Origin: Candidatus Aerophobota bacterium
GTDB taxonomy: Bacteria > Aerophobota > Aerophobia > Aerophobales > AE-B3A
Assembly (NCBI GenBank): GCA_030610725.1
Contig: JAUWRE010000029.1
Location: 1 to 9,031, forward strand
Direction of reading: 5' to 3'
Length of the DNA stretch: 9,031 nucleotides
How positions within the stretch are numbered: position 1 is the first letter of the stretch; each line of letters starts with the position of its first letter. Positions 1-5,639 of the stretch are shown here, in pieces. The translations under genes were made by a program, and so were the position numbers. The notes under the pieces are model-generated. The model saw only the letters and a program-made list of their open reading frames with translations. It had not been told where the DNA came from and made no database searches.

Positions 1-1
1 T

Positions 2-79
2 CAAGAGGCCATAAGGAGAAGGCAAGCCCTCTTCCTGTTTTCTCAAAAAGCGTTTTTTAAAGAACTAATGAAACTTTAA
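2..79 (+). CDS. possible 3' tail of an upstream gene (partial, unknown)
   Basis: One forward frame is open from the window edge to a TAA at 77-79. It encodes about 25 residues rich in Arg, Lys, Phe and Leu, ending in KELMKL, which looks helical. Another forward frame is open to a TAA at 58-60, so the frame choice is not certain. The piece is too short to recognise. It would lie 66 nt upstream of flgM on the same strand, which would fit the end of another flagellar gene, but nothing in the residues proves this. Confidence 0.25.
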   Translation, partial: QEAIRRRQALFLFSQKAFFKELMKL

Positions 80-106
80 TCTTGAAACTACAGAAAGTCA
101 AATAAC

Positions 107-129
107 AATCTTCACCTATAGTGAAGATT
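107..129. promoter_or_regulatory. perfect palindrome just upstream of the flgM ribosome binding site
   Basis: AATCTTCAC at 107-115 and GTGAAGATT at 121-129 are exact reverse complements around the 5-nt centre CTATA. The right arm ends 5 nt before the flgM Shine-Dalgarno (AGGAG, 135-139). No T-run follows, so it is not a standard terminator. A -10-like TATAGT (118-123) lies across the centre and the right arm, so the palindrome could be an operator over a promoter; the matching -35 is poor. As RNA it would form a 9-bp hairpin next to the start region. Operator, leader hairpin and decayed repeat all remain possible. Confidence 0.5.
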
Positions 130-145
130 ATACCAGGAGAAAATA

Positions 146-427
146 ATGGAAATAAGAGAAGTAGGCGATACTCCCCGACCTCTTCCTGAAGGGAAGGAAG
201 GGATAAATAAAAAGATAGACAAACTATCCCCTCAGGAGAGGCAGGATAAAATAGACATATCTCTGGAGGCTAAGAGAATACCCAGATATGTGGAACTGGT
301 AAAGAATCTTCCCAGAGTACGACAAGAAAAGATAGAAACAGTAAAGAAAAAAATAGCCAGAGGAGACTATCAATCTGAGGAGATAACCAAGAAAACTATA
401 AAAAAATTGCTTCCCCATATTCTTTAG
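146..427 (+). CDS. flgM: FlgM-family anti-sigma-28 factor
   Basis: FlgM binds the flagellar sigma factor FliA (sigma-28) in the cytoplasm and keeps late genes off until the hook is finished. It is then exported through the flagellar channel. The 93-residue length is normal for the family. The N-terminal 35 residues are polar and low in structure, as expected for the export part. The sigma-binding half shows the family pattern: IDISLEA at 36-42, then LPRVRQEKIE at 55-64, a basic helix, GDY at 73-75 and a final KKLL helix at 86-89. The ATG has a good AGGAG at 135-139 with 6-nt spacing. It lies upstream of the flgF promoter candidate rather than next to flgN, where it is often found. The call rests on motif pattern; a divergent regulator is unlikely. 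Confidence 0.86.
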   Translation: MEIREVGDTPRPLPEGKEGINKKIDKLSPQERQDKIDISLEAKRIPRYVELVKNLPRVRQEKIETVKKKIARGDYQSEEITKKTIKKLLPHIL

Positions 428-493
428 GATGTCTTTCCTTTAACTCTTTCCTAGTAATGGCGGAAAAACTTTCCCTATCAATTCATCATTTCC

Positions 494-513
494 TTAATCT
501 ACATTAATCTACC
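494..513 (+). repeat. degenerate 10-bp direct repeat (flgM-flgF gap)
   Basis: TTAATCTAC occurs at 494-502 and again at 504-512, giving a 10-bp period. The pattern resembles the AATCTGCG-type decamer repeats at 3953-3972 and 5464-5483, in the same orientation but with several changed bases, so it may be an eroded copy of that family. The relation is inferred from visual similarity. Confidence 0.4.
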
Positions 514-525
514 TTACTCACCCGC

Positions 526-543
526 TTGGCAAAAATTTTGCTT
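526..543 (+). promoter_or_regulatory. sigma-54 (RpoN) -24/-12 promoter upstream of flgF
   Basis: The stretch TTGGCAAAAATTTTGCTT matches the sigma-54 consensus TGGCAC-N5-TTGCW. It has TGGCA at 527-531 and TTGCT at 538-542. The invariant GG (528-529) and GC (540-541) are separated by exactly 10 bp. The transcription start is predicted near G553, giving a leader of about 46 nt before the flgF ATG. Sigma-54 control of rod, ring and hook genes is well known in Vibrio, Pseudomonas and Campylobacter. It implies an RpoN protein and a FlrC/FleR-like activator elsewhere in the genome. I could not identify activator binding sites. Confidence 0.75.
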
Positions 544-560
544 TATTAACTAGTGATTAT

Positions 561-574
561 CAAGCAACAAGCAA
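561..574 (+). repeat. perfect tandem heptamer, two copies (flgF leader)
   Basis: CAAGCAA is repeated exactly at 561-567 and 568-574, between the predicted sigma-54 start site and the flgF ribosome binding site (AAGGA, 587-591). Two copies could arise by chance. It is recorded because other gaps in this window also show a 7-bp period. Confidence 0.5.
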
Positions 575-598
575 CGGATTTTACCAAAGGAAATTTCT

Positions 599-1330
599 AT
601 GATAAGAGGACTTTACAGTGCAGCTTCGGCAATGTTAGCTACGGCCAGAGCTCAAGAGGTAATAACCAACAACATAGCCAATGTGAATACACCCGGTTTT
701 AAAAGGAATATTCCTGTTTATCAATCTTTCTCCAATATTCTACAAAGAGAGATCGATGAGGACACACGGCAAAGCAGATTGCAAGAGACATCTATAGACT
801 TAGCCCAGGGGGAATTTACCTTTACCGATAATATCTTCGATTTTGCTCTGGAAGGAGAAGGATTTTTTGTTCTATCCACTCCTCAAGGTATAGCCTACAC
901 TCGAAACGGCAGTTTTTCTCTGGACAAAGAAAACAGATTAGTCACCTCAGAAAACTTCGCCTTAATGGGTGAGAGGGGACCCTTAATTATTCCGGTAAAA
1001 GACATAGCTGAACTTAGATTTAATCAAAATGGAGAGATACGAATAGGAGAAAAAGTGCTCGACCAAATAAGAATAGACATTTTTCCTGATGTCTCTTTTC
1101 TTGCTAAAATAGGAAAGAATGCATTTCAACTTTCCCAGGAGGTGCAAACTACCAGAGCAACTGCTGTGCGTATCAAGCAAAAATATCTGGAAACCTCCAA
1201 TGTAGATATAATTTCCGAAATGATAAATTTGATTGATAATCTACGGGTTTATGAGGCAAGCCAAAAGATGATTCAACTTCAAGATAACACTCTAGATAAG
1301 CTTTGCAATGAAGTAGGAATGATAAGGTAA
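599..1330 (+). CDS. flgF: flagellar basal-body rod protein FlgF
   Basis: FlgF is a proximal rod subunit, exported by the flagellar type III apparatus without a signal peptide and assembled in the periplasm. The 243-residue product has the axial-protein N-terminus with NNIANVNTPGF at 24-34. It then shows the FlgF/FlgG/FlgE core signature EGEGFF at 85-90 and YTRNGSFSLD at 100-109. The C-terminal domain at about 196-235 (YLETSNVD, then a helix with YEASQK) pairs with the N-terminal helix in the assembled rod. The start follows AAGGA at 587-591. The gene is the first downstream of the sigma-54 promoter and lies 12 nt before flgG; the flgG Shine-Dalgarno overlaps its stop codon. The sequence alone separates FlgF from FlgG mostly by position and by the closer FlgG match of the next gene. 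Confidence 0.9.
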   Translation: MIRGLYSAASAMLATARAQEVITNNIANVNTPGFKRNIPVYQSFSNILQREIDEDTRQSRLQETSIDLAQGEFTFTDNIFDFALEGEGFFVLSTPQGIAYTRNGSFSLDKENRLVTSENFALMGERGPLIIPVKDIAELRFNQNGEIRIGEKVLDQIRIDIFPDVSFLAKIGKNAFQLSQEVQTTRATAVRIKQKYLETSNVDIISEMINLIDNLRVYEASQKMIQLQDNTLDKLCNEVGMIR

Positions 1331-1342
1331 GGAGATAAAACT

Positions 1343-2131
1343 ATGTTAAGGGCGTTATGGGCAGCAGCAGCAGGCATGAAAGCTCAACAGCTTTTTGTGG
1401 ACACAATAGCCAATAATCTAGCCAATGTGAACACGCCGGGTTTTAAGAAAAGTAGAGTCAACTTTCAGGATTTACTTTATCAGACAGTAACCATTGCCGG
1501 AAGTAAGGCCCCGGGAGGAGGGCAATTACCGGTGGGTATCCAGATTGGCCTGGGAGTTCAGCCGGTAGCTATAGAAAAGTTATTCTCGCAGGGAGAAATT
1601 ACCGAAACACAGAATCCTTTAGATATAGTAATTGAAGGTAATGGCTTCTTTCAGGTTCTGCAGGCGGACGGAAATGTAGCCTTTAGTCGGGATGGCTCGT
1701 TCAAATTAGATAAAGATGGTCGTCTAACCACTGCTAACGGGATGCCTCTAGAGCCAGAAATAATTATTCCAGCCGACGCTATTACTGTTTCTATCTCTCA
1801 TGATGGAACTGTCTCTGTGCTAACTCCCGGCACCACCACCCCTCAGGAGGTAGGAAAAATCAACCTGGCTAAGTTTATTAATCCGGCAGGGTTGGAGAAT
1901 CTCGGCTATAATCTTTACAGAGCTACTGATGCCTCGGGAGAGGCCGTTACCGGAACACCCGGGCTGGAAGGTTTTGGAGCTGTCGCCCAGGGGTTCCTGG
2001 AGATATCCAATGTTCAGGTGGTGGAGGAGATGGTAAATATGATTATTGCTCAAAGAGCTTACGAAGTTAGTTCTAAGGCTATCGAAGCCACCGATGAAAT
2101 GCTGCGTATTGCTAATAATATCCGCAGATAA
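1343..2131 (+). CDS. flgG: flagellar distal rod protein FlgG
   Basis: FlgG forms the distal rod that passes through the P and L rings. The 262-residue length is close to the enterobacterial protein. Motifs in order are NNLANVNTPGFKK at 24-36, then the QGEITETQNPLD and IEGNGFF core, a FSRDGSFKLD segment, and the C-terminal QGFLEISNV beginning at 216. That is followed by EEMVNMI, QRAYE and the final DEMLRIANN helix. AAGGAG at 1329-1334 overlaps the flgF stop, so translation of the two rod genes is probably coupled. It is better conserved than flgF. Other axial genes (flgB, flgC, fliE, flgD, flgE) are not in this window. Confidence 0.96.
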   Translation: MLRALWAAAAGMKAQQLFVDTIANNLANVNTPGFKKSRVNFQDLLYQTVTIAGSKAPGGGQLPVGIQIGLGVQPVAIEKLFSQGEITETQNPLDIVIEGNGFFQVLQADGNVAFSRDGSFKLDKDGRLTTANGMPLEPEIIIPADAITVSISHDGTVSVLTPGTTTPQEVGKINLAKFINPAGLENLGYNLYRATDASGEAVTGTPGLEGFGAVAQGFLEISNVQVVEEMVNMIIAQRAYEVSSKAIEATDEMLRIANNIRR

Positions 2132-2198
2132 GAGGGAATGTTAATCCTGAGATAATTAAGCCGGGCAATGAGTTGTATTCATCAGCCAGAGAGCAAAA

Positions 2199-3224
2199 AT
2201 GAAATTGGGTGAGAAAATGCTATCAAAGCTATCAAAAATGCTGTCAAGGAAGAGAATGTCACTTGTTCTAATAGGGTTGATTCTGTTTGTTGGTAGAGCA
2301 GGTTACTCGGAAACAAAGACAAATATTTATCTGAAAGATTTTGCCTGGATAGAAGGAACATCTGTCCAGTTAGGGGAAATAGCCGAGATTGAGGGCAATG
2401 AGGAATTAGTGGAAAGACTGAAGAAGATAAAGATTACTTCTGCTCCTACCCTGGGTAAATCTCGTGTTATTAATCAGGATTACATCTGGGTTCGTTTATA
2501 TCAAAGCAAAATTAAGGCTCAGGAGGTAATCTTTCAGGGAGCTAAAGAAGTAAAAATTACTGTCTTATCTAATACTATTGAGAAAGAACAGGTGTTGAGA
2601 GCAATAGAGGATAGTCTCTCTACTTTCCTCAAAGAAGAGGAAGTGGAAGAGATGGAAGTGGAGATAGGAAGAGTGGCTTTTTCCTTTCCTCTCCTGGTTC
2701 CAGTAGGCGGATTAAGATTGCAAGGAAAAATTTCCTCCTCTTCCTTTGATTCCTCTCGTCTCACTATCCTTATGGAAATATACATAAATGAAAACCTCTA
2801 CCGTACTCTTTCTATTCCTTTGAAAATTAAAATATTCAAAGAAGTTGTGGTTGCCACCAGAAATCTTTATACTGACCACACCTTCACTAGAGAGGATATA
2901 AGAAAAGAGAAAATATTGATAAATGTAAATAAGCAAGATGAGGAGTGGCTCTGTGACCTGCAAGAAGTGTTGGGTAAAAGATTGCTCAGGAATATTTCTG
3001 CTGGGACACCTTTGAAAAAAGAACTCCTGGGGTTTCCTCTTCTAGTAAATCAAGGAAGTCTGGTTACTCTTTTCATAGAAGGGGAAAATATTAGAATCCA
3101 TGCTCAGGGAAAAGCTCTGGAGAAAGGAGGCAAAGGGGAGACGATTAAGGTCCTCAATATTGACTCTGAGAAGAGACTTGAAGGCATAATAATAGATGTA
3201 AATAGTGTAAGGATTTATATATAG
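2199..3224 (+). CDS. flgA: P-ring assembly chaperone FlgA
   Basis: FlgA is a periplasmic chaperone needed for FlgI to form the P ring. With the ATG at 2199 the product is 341 residues: a basic n-region (to about 19), a hydrophobic signal segment (SLVLIGLILFVG, about 21-32), a long N-terminal part, and a C-terminal SAF/FlgA domain. The latter starts near VVVATRNLYTDHTFTREDI and runs through the DLQEVLGKRLLRNISAGTPL segment to the closing VRIYI. The start is unsettled. The ATG at 2199 has a weak ribosome site. The ATG at 2217 follows GGGTGAG, and the ATG at 2256 follows AAGGA with good spacing but would remove the basic residues of the signal peptide. flgH starts 10 nt after the stop. The gap to flgG is 67 nt and carries no clear terminator. 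Confidence 0.88.
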   Translation: MKLGEKMLSKLSKMLSRKRMSLVLIGLILFVGRAGYSETKTNIYLKDFAWIEGTSVQLGEIAEIEGNEELVERLKKIKITSAPTLGKSRVINQDYIWVRLYQSKIKAQEVIFQGAKEVKITVLSNTIEKEQVLRAIEDSLSTFLKEEEVEEMEVEIGRVAFSFPLLVPVGGLRLQGKISSSSFDSSRLTILMEIYINENLYRTLSIPLKIKIFKEVVVATRNLYTDHTFTREDIRKEKILINVNKQDEEWLCDLQEVLGKRLLRNISAGTPLKKELLGFPLLVNQGSLVTLFIEGENIRIHAQGKALEKGGKGETIKVLNIDSEKRLEGIIIDVNSVRIYI

Positions 3225-3234
3225 GGAGGATAAA

Positions 3235-3813
3235 ATGAAAAACAAAGTAGTCAAAGTTGGTATCTTAACTTTAATAATAATCTGGGGATTAATTGGTTTG
3301 GCCAGAGCAGGGACTGTTGATTCCTTGTTCACTACCCATCGGGCTAGTAAAATTGGTGATGTGGTCCTGGTCAATATTTATGAGTCCTCTATTGCCTCGC
3401 AAAGCAGCAATACCAGCATGGGTAAACAAACCCAAATCGGTGGCGAGGTAACCAGTTTTTTCGGCCAATCTGGAGTCACTCTTCCAACCTGGGGATGGAC
3501 GCATGGGGGTAATTATAGTGGTTCTGGCTCCACTGAACAACAAGGGACTATAATTGCCACAATTACCGCTTCCGTGGTGGAGATTCTTCCTAACAACAAT
3601 TTATGCATCCGGGGGCAAAGAGTTATCCAGATTAATCAGGAGGAACAGATGATATTTATAGAAGGAATTATTGCTGCTCATGACATAAGTGAGGACAATA
3701 CCATTTTTTCCACTCAAATTGCTGAAGCTCAAATAAGATATGAGGCTAAAGGTGCTCTAAAAGAAAATCAGCGACCGGGAATTCTCTCACGCATATTGAA
3801 TTTTATTTTCTAG
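3235..3813 (+). CDS. flgH: L-ring protein FlgH (no lipobox seen)
   Basis: FlgH forms the outer-membrane L ring around the rod. The 192-residue product starts with a basic n-region and hydrophobic core (about 1-22) ending in ARA at 23-25, a signal peptidase I type site. It then enters the family core almost at once: SLF at 30-32, HRASKIGDVV at 35-44, and later the LCIRGQRV, EEQMIFIEGI and DISEDNTIFSTQIAEAQIRY segments, which match the FlgH C-terminal half. Most characterised FlgH proteins are lipoproteins with an N-terminal Cys and a linker before SLF. Here the only Cys is at 124 and the linker is missing, so the protein is shorter than the roughly 230-residue enterobacterial form. The Shine-Dalgarno GGGAGG overlaps the flgA stop, which supports the start and suggests coupling. 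Confidence 0.92.
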   Translation: MKNKVVKVGILTLIIIWGLIGLARAGTVDSLFTTHRASKIGDVVLVNIYESSIASQSSNTSMGKQTQIGGEVTSFFGQSGVTLPTWGWTHGGNYSGSGSTEQQGTIIATITASVVEILPNNNLCIRGQRVIQINQEEQMIFIEGIIAAHDISEDNTIFSTQIAEAQIRYEAKGALKENQRPGILSRILNFIF

Positions 3814-3845
3814 GACTAATTTGATGGTACAGGAATTTCCTTTTT

Positions 3846-3972
3846 GGACGCTGATAAACACGGATTATTAAGATTTAAGTATTAAAAACTAACTGAAGAG
3901 TCACTAAACCTTAGTTTTGAGCCAGAGGTAATACAAATTTTCTTTAGACATAATCTGCGAAAATCTGCGTAC
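3846..3972. repeat. inverted-repeat-bounded intergenic element (flgH-flgI gap)
   Basis: The 187-nt gap between flgH and flgI is mostly occupied by this element. The left end, GGACGCTGATAAACACGG at 3846-3863, is an imperfect inverted copy of the right end, TAATCTGCG and AAAATCTGCGTACC at 3951-3972. Both ends are built of about 10-bp units around GAT/ATC. The right-end unit recurs at 5464-5483. I see no open frame inside. The size (about 127 bp) and inverted ends recall a MITE or a dispersed intergenic repeat, but no target-site duplication is visible. The flgI ribosome binding site (AGGAGG, 3990-3995) lies downstream and is intact. Confidence 0.6.
3885..3918. repeat. inner inverted repeat of the flgH-flgI element
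   Basis: AAAACTAA at 3885-3892 and TTAGTTTT at 3911-3918 are exact reverse complements with an 18-nt loop. The stem is AT-rich and no T-run follows, so it is a poor terminator. It sits centrally within the larger inverted-repeat element and may be part of its secondary structure. Confidence 0.4.
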
Positions 3973-4000
3973 CAATTAATTTAAATATCAGGAGGCTCTG

Positions 4001-5113
4001 ATGAGAAAAGTCATTCCAATAATATTGAGCTTGATTATGCTACTCCTTATCTCTGCCCACGCTATAGCTGAGGCAGAGGTAAGAATAAAGGAAATGGTAA
4101 GTTTTGAGAAATGGCAGGAAGTCGAATTGTTTGGTTATGGCTTAATTGTTGGTCTAAATGGGACAGGAGATAAAGGTGGAGCTACCTTCACTGTCCAATC
4201 TGTAAGCAACATGCTGCAGAAAATGGGTATTACTGTGGATCCTGACAACCTGCGCATAAAAAATGTAGCAGCGGTGATAGTAACGGCTACTCTTTCTCCC
4301 TTTATAAGAAAAGGAAGTCATATAGATGTAATGGTATCTTCCCTGGGAGATTCTACCAGCCTGGAAGGAGGAACCTTACTTCCCACTCCCCTGCAGGAAA
4401 TGGGGGGAACAATCTATGCTTTAGCCCAGGGTCCCGTTTCCATAGGAGGGTTCAACGTTGCTGCCGGAGGGGGAAGTGTGCAGAAGAATCATCCCACGGT
4501 AGGACGAATCCCCGACGGAGCTATGGTGAGAGAAGAAATTTCTCTGATTATGCCTGAAGAGGAGCTATCCTTGATTCTTTCCCGGCCTGATTTCACTACC
4601 GCCAGTCGGATGAGTGAGATAATAAATAAAGATTTCTCTCAGAGTCTGGCTAAAGCTGTGGACCCCAGCACAGTGAAAGTAGAAATTCCTCAGGAATATC
4701 AAAAAGAAGGTCTTCTCATTAGTTTCATCTCCCGCCTGGAGAATCTTTCCCTTGTTCCGGACAGAATAGCCAGAGTGGTCATAAATGAAAGAACAGGGAC
4801 CGTAGTGGTCGGTGAAGGTGTGAAAATTTTCCCGGCCGCGGTTGCTCACGGCGGTCTTCTTATCACCATCACTCAAACCCCTATCATTTCTCAACCGCCT
4901 CCTTTCTCTGAAAAAGGTGAAACCGTAGTTACCGAAAAGACCGATATCGAGGTAACTGAAGAGCAAGGTCGACTGGCACTGGTGCAGGGAACTACCGTGC
5001 AAGAGCTGATCAATGCTCTCAATGCTCTGGGGATAACTCCCCGCGATGTGATTGCCATTTTTCAAGCATTAAAAGAAGCAGAAGCTTTGCAAGCAGAGCT
5101 AGTAATAATGTAA
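4001..5113 (+). CDS. flgI: P-ring protein FlgI
   Basis: FlgI is secreted to the periplasm and forms the P ring in the peptidoglycan layer around the rod. The product is 370 residues, the usual length. It has a signal peptide with a long hydrophobic core (about 4-19) and an AIA site at 21-23. This is followed by the highly conserved start of the mature protein, GYGLIVGLNGTGDK at 45-58. Further family segments are KNVAAVIVTA, the IDVMVSSLGD and SLEGGTLLPTPL stretch, the AQGPVSIGG segment, RTGTVVVGEGVKI, and the C-terminal TTVQELINALNALGITPRD before the closing helix. The start follows AGGAGG. It is preceded by a repeat-bearing gap and is 16 nt upstream of flgJ. No damage or unusual residues were seen. 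Confidence 0.97.
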   Translation: MRKVIPIILSLIMLLLISAHAIAEAEVRIKEMVSFEKWQEVELFGYGLIVGLNGTGDKGGATFTVQSVSNMLQKMGITVDPDNLRIKNVAAVIVTATLSPFIRKGSHIDVMVSSLGDSTSLEGGTLLPTPLQEMGGTIYALAQGPVSIGGFNVAAGGGSVQKNHPTVGRIPDGAMVREEISLIMPEEELSLILSRPDFTTASRMSEIINKDFSQSLAKAVDPSTVKVEIPQEYQKEGLLISFISRLENLSLVPDRIARVVINERTGTVVVGEGVKIFPAAVAHGGLLITITQTPIISQPPPFSEKGETVVTEKTDIEVTEEQGRLALVQGTTVQELINALNALGITPRDVIAIFQALKEAEALQAELVIM

Positions 5114-5129
5114 AAGGGAGGTTACTTGT

Positions 5130-5486
5130 ATGTCTTACTCTTCTATCTATTCTTTCTCTCTTTTTAGTCAACTTAGAGCACCTTCTACTTCAGATTTTTC
5201 ACAAACAAAGGAAAAAGACCTGAAGAAGATGTGCACTCAGTTCGAGAGTATATTCATTACTCATCTTCTACGCCAGATGAGAAAGGCCCTGCCAAAATCT
5301 GATTTTTTAGGAGGTGGAATAGCGGGGGACATTTTCAGGGACCAATGGGATGAGGTATTGGCAGAAAAGATTGCCCAGGGAGGAGGTATTGGCCTGGCCA
5401 AAATTCTTTATGAAAAAGTCAGCCACCAGGAATCAATCCCTACCCCTGGGTTTGAGGACATGTATCTGCGAAAATCTGTGTCCTGA
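5130..5486 (+). CDS. flgJ: rod-binding protein, FlgJ N-terminal type
   Basis: FlgJ caps or scaffolds rod assembly in the periplasm. The 118-residue product has only the rod-binding domain, at about 29-97: KMCTQFESIFITHLLRQM, then LGGGIAGDIFRDQWDEVLAEKIAQ and GGIGLAKILYEKV. The peptidoglycan hydrolase domain of proteobacterial FlgJ is absent. Single-domain forms are common outside Gamma- and Betaproteobacteria, so this is not necessarily a truncation, but another enzyme must then open the cell wall. The ATG has AGGGAGGT at 5115-5122. The last seven codons and the bases leading to the TGA coincide with a copy of the decamer repeat at 5464-5483, so the C-terminal tail after about residue 100 may be recent. 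flgI lies 16 nt upstream. Confidence 0.9.
   Translation: MSYSSIYSFSLFSQLRAPSTSDFSQTKEKDLKKMCTQFESIFITHLLRQMRKALPKSDFLGGGIAGDIFRDQWDEVLAEKIAQGGGIGLAKILYEKVSHQESIPTPGFEDMYLRKSVS
5464..5483 (+). repeat. decamer repeat copy overlapping the flgJ 3' end
   Basis: ATCTGCGAAAATCTGTGTCC is a near-identical copy of the right end of the flgH-flgI element at 3953-3972: the first 15 bases are identical, with a C/T change inside the second half. It lies inside the flgJ reading frame and is followed directly by the TGA stop (5484-5486). The inner unit ATCTG is repeated at 10-bp spacing. Confidence 0.65.
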
Positions 5487-5515
5487 TTATCTTAATAGTG
5501 TAGGAATTTTTTTTT

Positions 5516-5564
5516 CCCCTCACCTCAATCCTCTCCCCACGGGGGAGAGGGAAGGGAGAGGGGG
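5516..5564. repeat. GC-rich palindromic intergenic repeat (flgJ-flgN gap)
   Basis: CCTCTCCCC at 5530-5538 and GGGGAGAGG at 5542-5550 are exact reverse complements with the 3-nt loop ACG. Outer bases (CCCCTCACCT at 5516-5525 against AGGGAGAGGGG ending at 5564) extend the pairing with a bulge. The base composition is sharply different from its surroundings, with a run of nine T just before it (5507-5515). Palindromes of this CCTCACC/CCTCTCCC type are found dispersed between genes in many bacteria. No T-run follows on either strand, so I do not call it a terminator, although the hairpin could slow transcription or protect mRNA ends. Confidence 0.6.
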
Positions 5565-5588
5565 TAACTTGAACTATGTCTTGAACTT

Positions 5589-5620
5589 GCTATCAGCTAT
5601 CAACAATGAACTACGAACTA
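5589..5620 (+). repeat. heptamer tandem repeats (flgJ-flgN gap)
   Basis: GCTATCA occurs twice in tandem (5589-5595, 5596-5602). TGAACTA (5607-5613) is followed by CGAACTA (5614-5620). All are spaced at 7 bp, and a further TGAACT is seen at 5570-5575. No open frame with a ribosome binding site uses this stretch. The perfect Shine-Dalgarno of flgN (AGGAGGTGA, 5625-5633) lies immediately downstream. Confidence 0.55.
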
Positions 5621-5639
5621 ACACAGGAGGTGAAAAGGA

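Noticed and set aside
462..474. Possible terminator hairpin after flgM (GGAAA-AAC-TTTCC)
   Set aside because: The stem is only 5 bp with three A-T pairs and no T-run follows.
2160..2182. Second sigma-54-like site before flgA (GGGCAATGAGTTGTAT)
   Set aside because: Spacing is right but the essential GC of the -12 element is GT and the -24 element is weak; the site is also within a short operon gap.
4565..5065. Minus-strand open frame of 166 codons inside flgI
   Set aside because: It lies wholly antisense to the highly conserved flgI and shows no recognisable domain or ribosome binding site; treated as a shadow.
5530..5550. Intrinsic terminator between flgJ and flgN
   Set aside because: The hairpin is strong but G/A-rich sequence follows on the plus strand and A-rich on the minus strand; the T-run precedes rather than follows it.
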